Shown here piece by piece: positions 17,388 to 29,253 of a stretch of 64,000 nucleotides of DNA; within the stretch, counting starts at the first letter, position 1, and each line of letters begins with the position of its first letter. A program made the translations under genes and the position numbers. The stretch is from Verrucosispora sioxanthis (GTDB lineage: Bacteria; Actinomycetota; Actinomycetes; Mycobacteriales; Micromonosporaceae), in assembly GCF_010560025.1 (NCBI RefSeq), contig NZ_SAIY01000005.1:496001-560000 (forward strand), written 5' to 3'. The notes under the pieces are model-generated. The model ran no database searches, was not told the origin of the DNA, and saw only the letters and a program-made list of their open reading frames with translations.

Positions 17388-18403
17388 GTGATCGGACTGT
17401 GGGACACCACCGGCAACGAGGTGGTCAAGGCGCTCGCCGCGGAACGACGCAGCGCGGGCGGCGGGCCAGCGGCATGGCGCTGACCCTGATCGTGGTGGTG
17501 GACGAGAAGCGGGTCCGCGAGGCGGAGGCGGCGGCCACCATCGCCGCGGCCGCGCACCCGTGCCGGCTGCTGGTGGTGGTCCGCTCCGACGTGGACCGGG
17601 ACCGCAACCGGCTCGACGCCGAGATCGTGGTCGGCGGGCGGCTTGGCCCCTGCGAGGCCGTGGTGATGCGGATGTACGGGCGGCTGGCGCTGCACGCCGA
17701 GTCAGTGGTCATGCCGTTGCTGGTGCCGGACGTACCGGTGGTGACCTGGTGGCACGGTGAGCCGCCGGAGGAGATCGCCACCGACTTCCTCGGCGTGGTC
17801 GCCGACCGGCGGATCACCGACTCCGCGCAGGCCGCCGACCCGATCGCGGCGCTGCGGCAGCGGGCCCGCGACTACGTCTCCGGCGACACCGACCTCGCCT
17901 GGACCAGGATCACCCCGTGGCGCACCCTGGTGGCCGGCGCCTTCGACACCACGGACGCGCAGCTCACCGAGGCCGTGGTGGTCGCGCCGCCGACCGACCC
18001 GACCGCCGCGCTGATGCGGGGCTGGCTGCGCAGCCGGCTCGGCATCAAGCCACGCTGGGACCGGGCCCGCGAGTTTCCTCGGATGCGGGAGGTCCAGCTG
18101 CGCTGCGGCAACGGCGACGAGTTGACGCTGACCCGGGAGGACAGCGTGGCCACGTTCCGGCGCACCGGCCAGGAGGACCGGATCCTGCCGCTGGTGCGTC
18201 GGCCGCTCGGCGACGAGTTGGCCGAGGAACTGCGCCGGCTCGGCCCCGACCAGGTGTACGCGGAGGCGTTGGGTGCCTTCGCCGGGCTGGCCAACCTGGA
18301 GCGGCGGCCCAGCCAGCGGGTGCACGTCTGGAAGGACCCGGCCACCGCCCGACGGGCCGAGGCCGGCGCCACCGCGCACGCCACCACGAACACCGGCTCC
18401 TGA
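17388..18403 (+). CDS. opcA: Glucose-6-phosphate dehydrogenase assembly protein OpcA, frameshifted
   Basis: About 338 residues when the frame is repaired. It starts at GTG 17388 (GGAGG seven bases upstream) with VIGLWDTTGNEVVKALAAER, then changes frame at 17461-17465 and continues as GMALTLIVVVDEKRVREAEA to the stop at 18403. OpcA binds and activates Zwf in actinobacteria. The second part includes PDVPVVTWWHGEPPEE, typical of the family. One missing base explains the break. As the gene is intact on both sides and functionally tied to zwf, I favour a base-calling error. Confidence 0.88.
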
Positions 18404-18460
18404 CCCCCATCCCCTCCGGCACGCACGACACCGACCGCCCCGCGGTCGCGAAAGGACACC

Positions 18461-19211
18461 ATGAGTGAGGCGAGTGTCGCCGTCCACGCCGACGCCGACC
18501 TGCTGGCGCAGGCGGTCGCGGCCCGACTGGTGGTGCGGCTGCTCGACGCCCAGGCGGCCCGCGCCAGGCGTCGGTGGTGCTCACCGGCGGTCGGATCGCG
18601 GCGGCGGTCTACCGGGCGGTGGGGCACTGCCCGCTGGGACGCGGTCGACTGGTCCCGGGTCGACTTCTGGTGGGGCGACGAACGGTTCCTGCCCGCCGGT
18701 GACCCGAGCGCAACGAGACCCAGGCCCGGGCGGCGCTGCTGGCGCGCTGCCGGTGGATCCGGCCGGATCCACGCCATGCCGGCTCGGACGATGGCGCCGA
18801 CCTGGAGGAGGCCGCCGCCCGGTACGCCGCCGAACTCGCCTGGCGGCCGGCTCCGGCACCCGCCGTCTGCCCCACTTCGACGTGCTGATGCTCGGCGTCG
18901 GCGAGGACGGGCACGTCGCCTCGGTCTTCCCGGAACACCCGGTGCACTACGAGAGCCGACCGGTGAGCGCGGTGCGGGCAGTCCGAAGCCCCCACTGGTA
19001 CGCATCACCCCTCACCCTCCCGGCGATCAACACCGCCGAGGAGGGTGGCTGGTGGCCGGGGCGGCGACAAGGCCCCACGCGGTCGGCATGGCGCTGGCCG
19101 GTGCCGGACCGGTGCAGTGCCGGCGGCCGGTGCAGGGCGTCGGGCGTACCTTCGCGTCGACCGGGCCGGTGGCGGCCGCACCTGCCGGCCCGCTTCCGCA
19201 GCCTGCGCTGA
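18461..19211 (+). pseudogene. pgl: 6-phosphogluconolactonase, heavily frameshifted
   Basis: The whole family sequence can be followed but only by changing frame many times. Recognisable pieces are a start MSEASVAVHADADLLAQAVA, then DWSRVDFWWGDERFLPAGDP, then HFDVLMLGVGEDGHVASVFP, then NTAEE and an end near 19211. I count roughly ten small insertions or deletions between about 18568 and 19130, of both signs. Pgl hydrolyses 6-phosphogluconolactone after Zwf, and the position after opcA is standard. This is either a locally bad assembly stretch or a truly decayed gene; the density contrasts with single breaks elsewhere. Confidence 0.82.
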
Positions 19212-19232
19212 CGCGACCGGCGGCGGCGAAGC

Positions 19233-19577
19233 TTGCGACCGGCCGCGGCGCTGACGCAGCGCGGCGAGCGCCTCGGCGAGGATCGCTTCGCCCTCGGCGT
19301 CGGTACGCCGTTCCTTCACGTACGCCAGATGGGTCTTGTACGGCTCGGCCCGGGCCCGGCCCGGCGGATCCTGGGCGTCCTGACCAGCGGGTAGCCCGCA
19401 GCGGGGGCAGTCCCAGACCGTCGGGGCCGCCACGTCGGCGACGATCCGGATGTCGGTGCGGTGCCCGTTGCGGCACCAGTAGCTGACCGACCGGCACGGG
19501 ACCGGCTGGTGGCGTTCGGGCGGGCGTGGGGGCGCGGACCCGACGCGGGCGCCCCGGATGACGTGGCCGTTCGGCAC
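19233..19577 (-). CDS. rbpA: RNA polymerase-binding protein RbpA, C-terminal stop lost
   Basis: About 110-115 recognisable residues from GTG 19577 (AGGAG ten bases upstream), opening PNGHVIRGARVG. RbpA binds the housekeeping sigma factor and RNA polymerase and stabilises open promoter complexes. A zinc-ribbon-like set is visible: C35 and H39 in YWCRNGH, C57 and C60 in WDCPRCG. The C-terminal helix, KTHLAYVKERRTDAEGEAIL, is typical. After LAALRQRRGR no in-frame stop occurs until 19005, deep inside antisense pgl, so the end given is approximate. The stop was probably lost to an indel in the same damaged stretch as pgl. Confidence 0.85.
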
Positions 19578-19655
19578 GGCGCTGACTCCTGTCGTCGGAG
19601 GGGACCGCCGTCGGGGGGTGGACGGCGGGCGACGCGGTGCAGCGGGTGAAACGGA

Positions 19656-19691
19656 CTGCGCGCGGACCGTCGGGTGACGGACCGCGCGCAG
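19656..19691 (-). terminator. Hairpin after secG
   Basis: CTGCGCGCGGACCGTC (19656-19671) pairs with 19676-19691 with one mismatch and a GGGT loop. It lies 23 bases beyond the secG stop and upstream of rbpA, so it probably ends the gap-pgk-tpiA-secG transcript. Confidence 0.7.
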
Positions 19692-19713
19692 ATTGTACGC
19701 CTCGGGGGTCGAA

Positions 19714-19974
19714 TCAGACGCCCGTGCCCACCTCGAGCCGGAGCCAGAGACCGAGCCCGATGATGCAGGCGAACCAGACGATGCCCACCAGCACGGTGTA
19801 GCGGTCCAGGTTCTTCTCGGCCACCGACGAGCCGGCCAGGCTGGAGCTGACGCCACCGCCGAACATGCTGGACATCCCACCGCCCTTACCGCGGTGCAGC
19901 AGGATCAGCAGGGTGAGCAGGACGCTCGTGATGACCAGCAACACGATCAACGTGTAGGCGAACCAGATCGGCAT
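19714..19974 (-). CDS. secG: Preprotein translocase subunit SecG
   Basis: 86 residues with two membrane helices (about 4-26 and 58-78). The loop between them has HRGKGGGMSSMFGGG, the SecG signature. SecG is the accessory subunit of the SecYEG channel. It lies about 95 bases after tpiA on the same strand; a tpiA-secG pair is a common actinobacterial arrangement. Confidence 0.95.
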   Translation of the reverse strand: MPIWFAYTLIVLLVITSVLLTLLILLHRGKGGGMSSMFGGGVSSSLAGSSVAEKNLDRYTVLVGIVWFACIIGLGLWLRLEVGTGV

Positions 19975-20069
19975 GGCGGGGGTCAGTCCTCTCGTTACGA
20001 TCCTCGCCCGGGCAGTTCGGGCACGGCGGCACCGACCGGCGGACGGGCGGAGTCAAGGATAGCGAGCGA

Positions 20070-20861
20070 TCAGCCGGTGATGTGCTCCGGGAACCGGCAG
20101 ATCTTCGCGAACTCCTCGGCGTCCAGGCTGGCGCCGCCCACCAGGGCGCCGTCCACGTCCGGCTGCGCCATGATCGAGGCGACGTTCGACGACTTGACCG
20201 AGCCGCCGTAGAGGATCCGCACCCCGTCGGCGGTGGCCTGGTCCACGGTCTCGGCCAGCCGGGCCCGCAGCGCGCCGCACACCTCCTGGGCGTCCTCCGG
20301 GGTGGCCGTCTTGCCGGTGCCGATCGCCCAGACCGGCTCGTACGCGACCACCACCCGGAGGACCTGCTCCGGGCTGAGCCCCTTGAGGGCGGCGTCGAGC
20401 TGGTCGGTGCAGTGCGCCACGTGGGTGCCCTGCTCCCGGACGTCCAGCCCCTCCCCCACGCAGAGGATCGGGGTGAGCCCGTGGGTCAGCGCCGCCTGCA
20501 CCTTGGCGCCCACCAACGCGTCGTCCTCGCGGTGGTACTGCCGCCGCTCGGAGTGGCCGACGGCCACGTACGTGCAGCCGAGCTTGGCCAGCATCGCGCC
20601 GGAGATCTCCCCGGTGTACGCGCCGGAGGCGTGCGGTGACAGGTCCTGCGCGCCGTAGCCGATGAGCAGCTTGTCGCCCTCCACCACGGTCTGCACCGTG
20701 CGCAGGTCGGTGAAGGGTGGCAGCACCACCGTCTCCACCTCGGTCAACTGCTTCTCGGTGAGGCTGGCCGCCAGCTTCTGCACCAGCAGGTTCGCCTCGA
20801 GGTGATTGAGGTTCATCTTCCAGTTGCCGGCCATCAGCGGCCGGCGGGGGGCGCTCGCCAT
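20070..20861 (-). CDS. tpiA: Triosephosphate isomerase
   Basis: 263 residues, TIM barrel, interconverting dihydroxyacetone phosphate and glyceraldehyde-3-phosphate. Active-site residues are visible: N13 and K15 in AGNWKMN, H103 in VGHSERR, E175 in AYEPVWAIGTGK. The start ATG overlaps the pgk stop (TGATG), so the two are coupled. Full length. Confidence 0.98.
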   Translation of the reverse strand: MASAPRRPLMAGNWKMNLNHLEANLLVQKLAASLTEKQLTEVETVVLPPFTDLRTVQTVVEGDKLLIGYGAQDLSPHASGAYTGEISGAMLAKLGCTYVAVGHSERRQYHREDDALVGAKVQAALTHGLTPILCVGEGLDVREQGTHVAHCTDQLDAALKGLSPEQVLRVVVAYEPVWAIGTGKTATPEDAQEVCGALRARLAETVDQATADGVRILYGGSVKSSNVASIMAQPDVDGALVGGASLDAEEFAKICRFPEHITG

Positions 20862-22056
20862 CAGTTCTCCAGGGCCGCGATGCCGGGGAGGGTCTTGCCC
20901 TCCAGGTACTCCAGGGACGCGCCACCGCCGGTGGAGATGTGCCCGAAGGACTTCTCGTCCAGCCCCAGGGCCCGCACCGCGGCGGCCGAGTCACCACCAC
21001 CGACCACGCTGAACGCGTCCGCGCCGGCGATCGCCTCGGCCACCCCGCGGGTGCCGTGCGCGAAGGCGGGCATCTCGAACACGCCCATCGGGCCGTTCCA
21101 GAAGATCGTCCGGGCGCCCTTCAGCGCGGCGGCGAAGCCCGCCACCGTCTTCGGGCCCACGTCCAGCCCCACCCGCTTGCTGGGGATGCCGTCGGCCGGC
21201 ACGGTGTCGTGCGCGGCGTCCGGGGCGAACGCGTCGGCGGCCACCACGTCGACCGGGAGCATGATCTTGCCCTCGGAGCGCTCCAGCAGGTTGCGGCAGG
21301 TCTCCACCATCTCCGCCTCCAGCAGGGAGGAGCCGACCTCGTGGCCCTGGGCCTTGAGGAAGGTGAAGCACATGCCACCGCCGATGAGCAGCCGGTCGAC
21401 CTTCGGCAGCAGCGCCTCGATCACCGCGAGCTTGTCGGAGACCTTCGACCCGCCGAGCACCACCACGTACGGCCGCTCGGGGTCGCCGGTGAGCTGCGAG
21501 AGCACCTCCACCTCGCGCAGCACCAGCCGGCCGGCGAAGTGCGGCAGCCGCGCCGGCACGTCGTGGACGCTGGCGTGCTTGCGGTGCACCGCGCCGAACG
21601 CGTCGTCGACGTACACGTCGCCGAGGGCGGCGAGCTGGTCGGCGAAGGCGCCCCGCTCGGCGTCGTCCTTGCTGGTCTCGCCCTTGTTGAAGCGGAGGTT
21701 CTCCAGCAGTGCCACCTCACCGTCGGCGAGCGCCGCCACCGTCGCCCGGGCCGACTCGCCGACCGTGTCGGTGGCGAAGTGCACCGCCGTGCCGAGCAGC
21801 TCACCGAGCCGCCCGGCGACCGGGGCGAGGCTGAACTGCGGGTCCGGCGCACCCTTCGGCCGGCCCAGGTGGGAGCAGACGACGACCTTGGCGCCGGCCT
21901 CGGTCAACGCGCCGAGGGTCGGCAGCACCGCCCGGATCCGGCCGTCGTCGGCGATCTGGCCGGTCTGCTTGTCGAGCGGGACGTTCAGGTCGGCGCGCAC
22001 CAGCACGCGCCGACCCGAGACCCCCTCGGCGAGCAGGTCGTCGAGGTTACGGATGC

Positions 22057-22060
<4 letters not shown>
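20861..22060 (-). CDS. pgk: Phosphoglycerate kinase
   Basis: 399 residues from GTG 22060. Transfers phosphate from 1,3-bisphosphoglycerate to ADP. Signatures: RRVLVRADLNVPLDKQTGQI near the N-terminus, VVCSHLGRPKG, and the C-terminal nucleotide region FSVVGGGDSAAAVRALGL. The GTG overlaps the gap stop as GTGA. No interruption. Confidence 0.97.
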
Positions 22061-23061
<1,001 letters not shown>

Positions 23062-23309
23062 AGGTCCCATCTCCTCGCGTTCTGGTCCGCCGGCGTGGAG
23101 ACCCTCGGCCGGCGAAGTGGTGTGCGCCGACCGTTGGAGCCGGCCGTTGACGGTTCATCCCGGCCACCTCGCCGCGGTCCGAGGGACCTGACCGCCGTCG
23201 AGGCGGTGGATACGGCGGGGAGCACCGGTGCCGGCCCCCTTGCCGTACGCAGCGACCATATCCGAGCGCGCCGAGCCACGCTGCGCCGGGTGGTCGCCCC
23301 ACCGTCCTA

Positions 23310-24290
23310 TCAGACCACGAGCATGTCGGGCGTGACGGCCGCTTCGGTATCCGGGATGCCGAGGTCGCGGGCCCGCTTGTCGGCCAGGGCCAGCAACCGG
23401 CGGATCCGTCCGGCGATGGCGTCCTTGGTCAGCGGCGGGTCGGCGAGCGCCCCCAGCTCCTCCAGGGACGCCTGCCGGTGCTCCAGCCGCAGCCGGCCGG
23501 CCGAGGTCAGATGCTCCGGCGCGTCGTCGGCGAGGATCTCCAACGCCCGGGTCACCCGGGCCGCGGCGGCGACCGCCGCCCGGGCCGAACGGCGCAGGTT
23601 GGCGTCGTCGAAGTTCGCCAACCGGTTGGCCGTCGCCCGCACCTCGCGCCGGACCCGGCGCTCCTCCCACGCCAGCACGCTGGAGTGGGCACCGATGCGG
23701 GTGAGCAGCGCGGCGATCGCGTCGCCGTCCTTGACCACCACCCGGTCGACGCCGCGCACCTCCCGGTTCTTGGCGGTGATGCCCAGCCGCCGGGCCGCGC
23801 CGACAAGCGCCAGCGCCGACTCCGGTCCCGGGCAGGTGATCTCCAGTGCGCTGGAGCGACCCGGTTCGGTCAACGAGCCGTGCGCCATGAACGCGCCCCG
23901 CCAGGCGGACACCGCGCAGCAGACGCTGGCCGCGACCACGTGCGGCGGCAACCCGCGCACCGGCCGACCGCGCACGTCGAGCAGCCCGGTCTGCCGGGCC
24001 AGGGCCTCGCCGTCCTTGACCACCCGGACGATGAAGTGGCTGCCCTTGCGCAGCCCACCGGAGGCGAGCACGTGGATCTCGCTCGGATAGCCGTAGACCT
24101 CGGCGATCTCGCGCCGCAACCGCCGGGCCACCGCGCCGGTGTCGAGCTCGGCCTCCACCACCACCCGCCCGGACACGATGTGCAGCCCACCGGCGAACCG
24201 CAGCAGCGCCGCCATCTCCGCCCGCCGGCAGCAGGGCTTGGGCACGTCGACCCGACTCAGCTCGTCCTTGACCGCCGCGGTCATCGCCAT
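23310..24290 (-). CDS. whiA: Sporulation/developmental regulator WhiA
   Basis: 326 residues. The N-terminal two thirds is a degenerate LAGLIDADG homing-endonuclease fold (CCRRAEMAALLRFAGGLHIV; GKSH-type region as LRKGSHFIVRV). The C-terminal helix-turn-helix is seen in SLEELGALADPPLTKDAIAG. WhiA acts in septation and sporulation of filamentous actinobacteria and is conserved in Gram-positives. AGGGGA lies six bases before the ATG at 24290. It follows yvcK and rapZ on the same strand, the widespread rapZ-yvcK-whiA order. Confidence 0.96.
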   Translation of the reverse strand: MAMTAAVKDELSRVDVPKPCCRRAEMAALLRFAGGLHIVSGRVVVEAELDTGAVARRLRREIAEVYGYPSEIHVLASGGLRKGSHFIVRVVKDGEALARQTGLLDVRGRPVRGLPPHVVAASVCCAVSAWRGAFMAHGSLTEPGRSSALEITCPGPESALALVGAARRLGITAKNREVRGVDRVVVKDGDAIAALLTRIGAHSSVLAWEERRVRREVRATANRLANFDDANLRRSARAAVAAAARVTRALEILADDAPEHLTSAGRLRLEHRQASLEELGALADPPLTKDAIAGRIRRLLALADKRARDLGIPDTEAAVTPDMLVV

Positions 24291-24344
24291 TGTGCGTCCC
24301 CTCACGGACCGGTTCCGGCGTGTCGCCGGAGATTACGTACGTGT

Positions 24345-25315
24345 CTAACGATCGGCGCCCAGTACAGGCACCAGGGCGGCGCCCAGAGCAGCCGGATCAT
24401 GACGGGGAGTGCCGTCGTCGACCGCGACGGGAGCGAGGACCAGCCGGGCTCCCAGGGATTCTGCCGCACCGTGGACCGGTTCGGGGTCACCGACCGCCTT
24501 GGCGTCGGCGAGCACGAAGTCGACCGTCAGCTCCGGCAGGTACCAGCGCAGCGCCGCCAGGTGGTCGGCGACCGAGAGACCGAGCGTCTCCTTCTCGGCG
24601 GCGAGGTTGAGGGTGACCAGTCGCCGAGCCGGGCTGGCCAGGATTGCGGCGGCCAGCTGCGGCACCAGCAGGTGCGGCAGCACGCTCGTGTACCAGCTGC
24701 CCGGCCCGAAGATCAGCCAGTCGGCGGCACCGATCGCGGCGACCGCCTCCGCGCACGCCGCCGGCGCCTGCGGGGTTAGCCGCAGCGACTCGACCCGCCC
24801 GGTGGTGACCGCGACCTGGTGCTGTCCGCGTACGGTGCACACCTCGTCGGGTCGTGCGGGGTCGGCCCCGCGTACCCGGGCCTCGATGTCGACCGGCTGG
24901 CGGGACATCGGCAGCACCCGGCCGACCGAGCCGAGCATCGCCCCGGCGTGCTCCAGCGCCGCCACCGGGTCGCCGAGCAGCTCCATCAGCCCGCAGAGCA
25001 CCAGGTTGCCAACCGCGTGCCCGGCCAGTCCGTCGGTCCGGCCATCCGCCGCCAGCTCGGCGAAGCGGTGCTGGAACAGCCCCGCGCTGCGCCGGGTCGC
25101 GGGATGGTCGCCGGACAGCGCGACGAGCGCCTGGCGCAGGTCACCGGGGGCAACCCACCGCGTTCGGCCCGCAGCCGGCCGCTGGAGCCGCCGTCGTCGC
25201 CGACGGTCACCACCGCCGTGATGTCCAGATCCAGCTCCGGTGCGCACCGGCGCAGTGCCCGCAGCGAGGCGGACAGGCCGTGCCCGCCGCCGAAGGCCAC
25301 CACCCGGATCGTCAT
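24345..25315 (-). CDS. yvcK: YvcK-type gluconeogenesis/morphogenesis factor, frameshifted
   Basis: About 323 residues once repaired. The start, MTIRVVAFGGGHGLSASLRA, contains the nucleotide-binding GGGHG, followed by VTVGDDGGSSGRLR. The frame changes in the G run 25146-25150 and continues as GDLRQALVALSGDHPATRRS, then LIFGPGSWYTSVLPHLLVP. Adding one G restores continuity. YvcK/CofD-like proteins bind UDP-sugars and support growth on gluconeogenic carbon and cell-shape control. The ATG overlaps the rapZ stop (ATGA). Confidence 0.9.
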
Positions 25316-26241
25316 TCCCGCCCCAGGTCGCGGTGTTGGGCGTTGGCGGCCAGCCCGGCGCGACGCAGTCGGGCGGCCAGCTCCTCGGCGATCGCCACGC
25401 TGCGGTGCTTGCCGCCGGTGCACCCGACCGCCACGGTCAGGTACCGCTTGCCCTCACGCTCGAAGCCGGCCGTGGTGGCGTTCACCAGGTCCGCGTACGC
25501 GTCGACGAAGGCGTCCGCGCCCTCCTGTCCCAACACGTACGCGCTGACCGCCTCCTCGCGCCCGGTGTGCTCGCGCAGTTCGGGCACCCAGTAGGGGTTG
25601 GGCAGGAACCGGGCGTCCATCACGAAGTCGGCGTCCGGCGGCAGGCCGTACTTGAAGCCGAAGGAGATCACCGTCAGCCGCAGCCGGCGGGCGTCCTCCC
25701 CACCGAACAGCTCCTCGACCCGGCGGCGCAACTGGTTCACGTTGAGGTGACTGGTGTCGATGATCACGTCGGCCTGGTCGCGGGCCTCCTCCAGCAGGCC
25801 CCGCTCGACGGCGATGCCGTCGGCGAGCCGGCCGTCGCCCTGCAACGGATGCGAGCGGCGCACGCTCTCGAACCGGCGGATCAGCACCTCGTCGTCCGCG
25901 TCGACGAAGACCACCCGGGGGGCGTAGCCACGCTCCCTCAGCTCTCGGATCGCCTCGGCCAGATCGGTGGAGAAGGCTCGGGAGCGCACGTCCAGCACCA
26001 TCGCGGTACGCCGGGCCGCTCCACCCGCCTTGACGGCCAGCTCGGCCATGTCCAGCAGCAGCGCCTGCGGCAGGTTGTCGACGACGTAGAAGCCCACGTT
26101 CTCCAGTGCCCGGGCCACGGTGCTGCGGCCCCCACCGGACAGCCCGGTGACCACGACCAGTGTGGTGTCCGCTTCGGCGGTCGCCCCGGTCTGCTCACCG
26201 GGTACGCCCGCACGGTGACCGGTCGTGTGCGCCTCGCCCAC
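25312..26241 (-). CDS. rapZ: RapZ-type nucleotide-binding protein
   Basis: 309 residues from GTG 26241, with GGAGGGG seven bases upstream. The P-loop is GLSGGGRS (33-40), with R in place of the usual K. The C-terminal domain has VAVGCTGGKHRSVAIAEELA and SFGFKYGLPPDADFVMDARF, both family signatures. In E. coli RapZ governs GlmS mRNA decay; in actinobacteria the role is not established. Directly coupled to yvcK. uvrC, which often precedes rapZ, is 3 kb away across recQ. Confidence 0.94.
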   Translation of the reverse strand: MGEAHTTGHRAGVPGEQTGATAEADTTLVVVTGLSGGGRSTVARALENVGFYVVDNLPQALLLDMAELAVKAGGAARRTAMVLDVRSRAFSTDLAEAIRELRERGYAPRVVFVDADDEVLIRRFESVRRSHPLQGDGRLADGIAVERGLLEEARDQADVIIDTSHLNVNQLRRRVEELFGGEDARRLRLTVISFGFKYGLPPDADFVMDARFLPNPYWVPELREHTGREEAVSAYVLGQEGADAFVDAYADLVNATTAGFEREGKRYLTVAVGCTGGKHRSVAIAEELAARLRRAGLAANAQHRDLGRE

Positions 26242-26415
26242 CCGTCTGCCCCTCCAACCGCGCCGCCCCGGCCGATCCGGCCGGGCATGGTCAAGCAGCG
26301 ACTCTAGCTCGCCGGGGTCGGGCTCCGCGGGACGCACCGCCGCCGCGTCGCAGGGCCATCGGAAGCGCGCACCCGTCGTGTCGGCTGACTGACGGCGCGC
26401 GACGCGCGACGCGGC

Positions 26416-26421
26416 TATCCT
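26416..26421 (+). promoter_or_regulatory. -10 box TATCCT of a leaderless gene
   Basis: TATCCT, then six bases, then the ATG at 26428 with no Shine-Dalgarno sequence. This suggests transcription starts at the ATG. Confidence 0.5.
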
Positions 26422-26427
26422 CCGGCC

Positions 26428-27081
26428 ATGGGCAGGCACGGGGCGCGGCTGCGCTGGGTGGTTGCCCTGGTGTCGGTCACGGTCGCCGTGCTGGCCACGG
26501 TGGACCGCTACGTCGACCGGGAACGCGAGTGGGCACGCGGCGGCGACCGGGTGGCGGTGACCGTCGAGGCCGTGCTGCCAAAGCCGGACGGGGTGGCGGG
26601 CGCGGTCGTCGCGTTCGGCTGGCCCGAGCCGGTGGACAACGTCATCGGCGACCCCGACCGGCAGTCGGTGGTGTTGCGGCTGCGCTGGTCCGGGCCGCCC
26701 CGCAAGGGCCACTACCAGGTCATCCTGCTCGACTCTCGGGTGGAACCCGCCCGGGTGGTGCAACCCTACGCGGGCTGGGACGCCGCCGGCGGCACCGGTT
26801 CCAACTGGGCCGGAGCGTACGACGTGCTGGCCGACCGCTACCCCTGGCTCGCCGACACCGCCACCCGCGAGGAGCCCGAGGGCACGTTCACCACCGGGCC
26901 CAACGTCGGCGCGGTGGGCACCCGCGCCGTCGCCGACGGCAGCCTGATCGCCGTCTTCCGGCTGGTGCCCGGCGCCCTGCCGCTGACCGACCCGTCGCGC
27001 CTGGCGGTGGCGTTCTGCTACGTCGATCCCGACGGCGACGTCCGCTGGGCCAAGCGTGTCCCCGTCCCACCCGCCCGATAA
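26428..27081 (+). CDS. Hypothetical membrane-anchored extracytoplasmic protein
   Basis: 217 residues. One hydrophobic segment at about 10-26 (WVVALVSVTVAVLATV) serves as anchor or uncleaved signal. The remainder is soluble and beta-rich in character, with many V, G, P and aromatic residues and no recognisable catalytic motif; a single cysteine sits in VAFCYVDPDG. I do not recognise the family. It stands alone between divergent rapZ and recQ, and a long palindrome lies directly after its stop. Confidence 0.6.
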   Translation: MGRHGARLRWVVALVSVTVAVLATVDRYVDREREWARGGDRVAVTVEAVLPKPDGVAGAVVAFGWPEPVDNVIGDPDRQSVVLRLRWSGPPRKGHYQVILLDSRVEPARVVQPYAGWDAAGGTGSNWAGAYDVLADRYPWLADTATREEPEGTFTTGPNVGAVGTRAVADGSLIAVFRLVPGALPLTDPSRLAVAFCYVDPDGDVRWAKRVPVPPAR

Positions 27082-27091
27082 CCGGCCCCGC

Positions 27092-27158
27092 TTCGAACTG
27101 TGGCAGCGTAGGTAGTCGACACGCCGGGCCGACAGCACCGGCACTGCCACAGATCGAA
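27092..27158. repeat. Inverted repeat TTCGAACTGTGGCAG
   Basis: TTCGAACTGTGGCAG (27092-27106) pairs with CTGCCACAGATCGAA (27144-27158), one mismatch, around a 37-base centre. It fills the gap between the hypothetical gene and recQ. The long centre is atypical for a simple terminator. The TCGAAC core resembles an SOS half-site, but the second half is absent. Confidence 0.7.
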
Positions 27159-27176
27159 CGGAAAGTCAGCCGCTCG

Positions 27177-27182
27177 TAGAAT
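27177..27182 (+). promoter_or_regulatory. -10 box TAGAAT of leaderless recQ
   Basis: TAGAAT lies six bases before the recQ ATG, with no ribosome-binding site between them. Confidence 0.5.
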
Positions 27183-27188
27183 TCCCGG

Positions 27189-29068
<1,880 letters not shown>

Positions 29069-29106
29069 GGTGACAGACCGCCGGCCGGTCAGGTTGAGGT
29101 GGGGAC

Positions 29107-29170
29107 GCTGTCGAGCTGACCCGTCCACGCTATCGCCGTGGGCGATCCGTTCGTGCTCTCAGCTCGACAG
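29107..29170. repeat. Inverted repeat, CTGTCGAGCTGA family, copy 2
   Basis: GCTGTCGAGCTGA (29107-29119) and TCAGCTCGACAG (29159-29170) form arms identical to those at 1293-1361, with an unrelated centre. It lies between the converging recQ and uvrC genes, so a bidirectional terminator role is plausible. Confidence 0.75.
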
Positions 29171-29253
29171 GGGCGACACCCCACACCGGCACCCCGGCCA
29201 CCGCGGTGCCCGGCCGTCCGACCGCCGGGGGTGCAGCACCGCTGCGACGGCGG

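Noticed and set aside
17388..18403. True pseudogenization of opcA
   Set aside because: Only one indel, in a GC-run context, with full conservation on both sides and an intact zwf partner; error is simpler.
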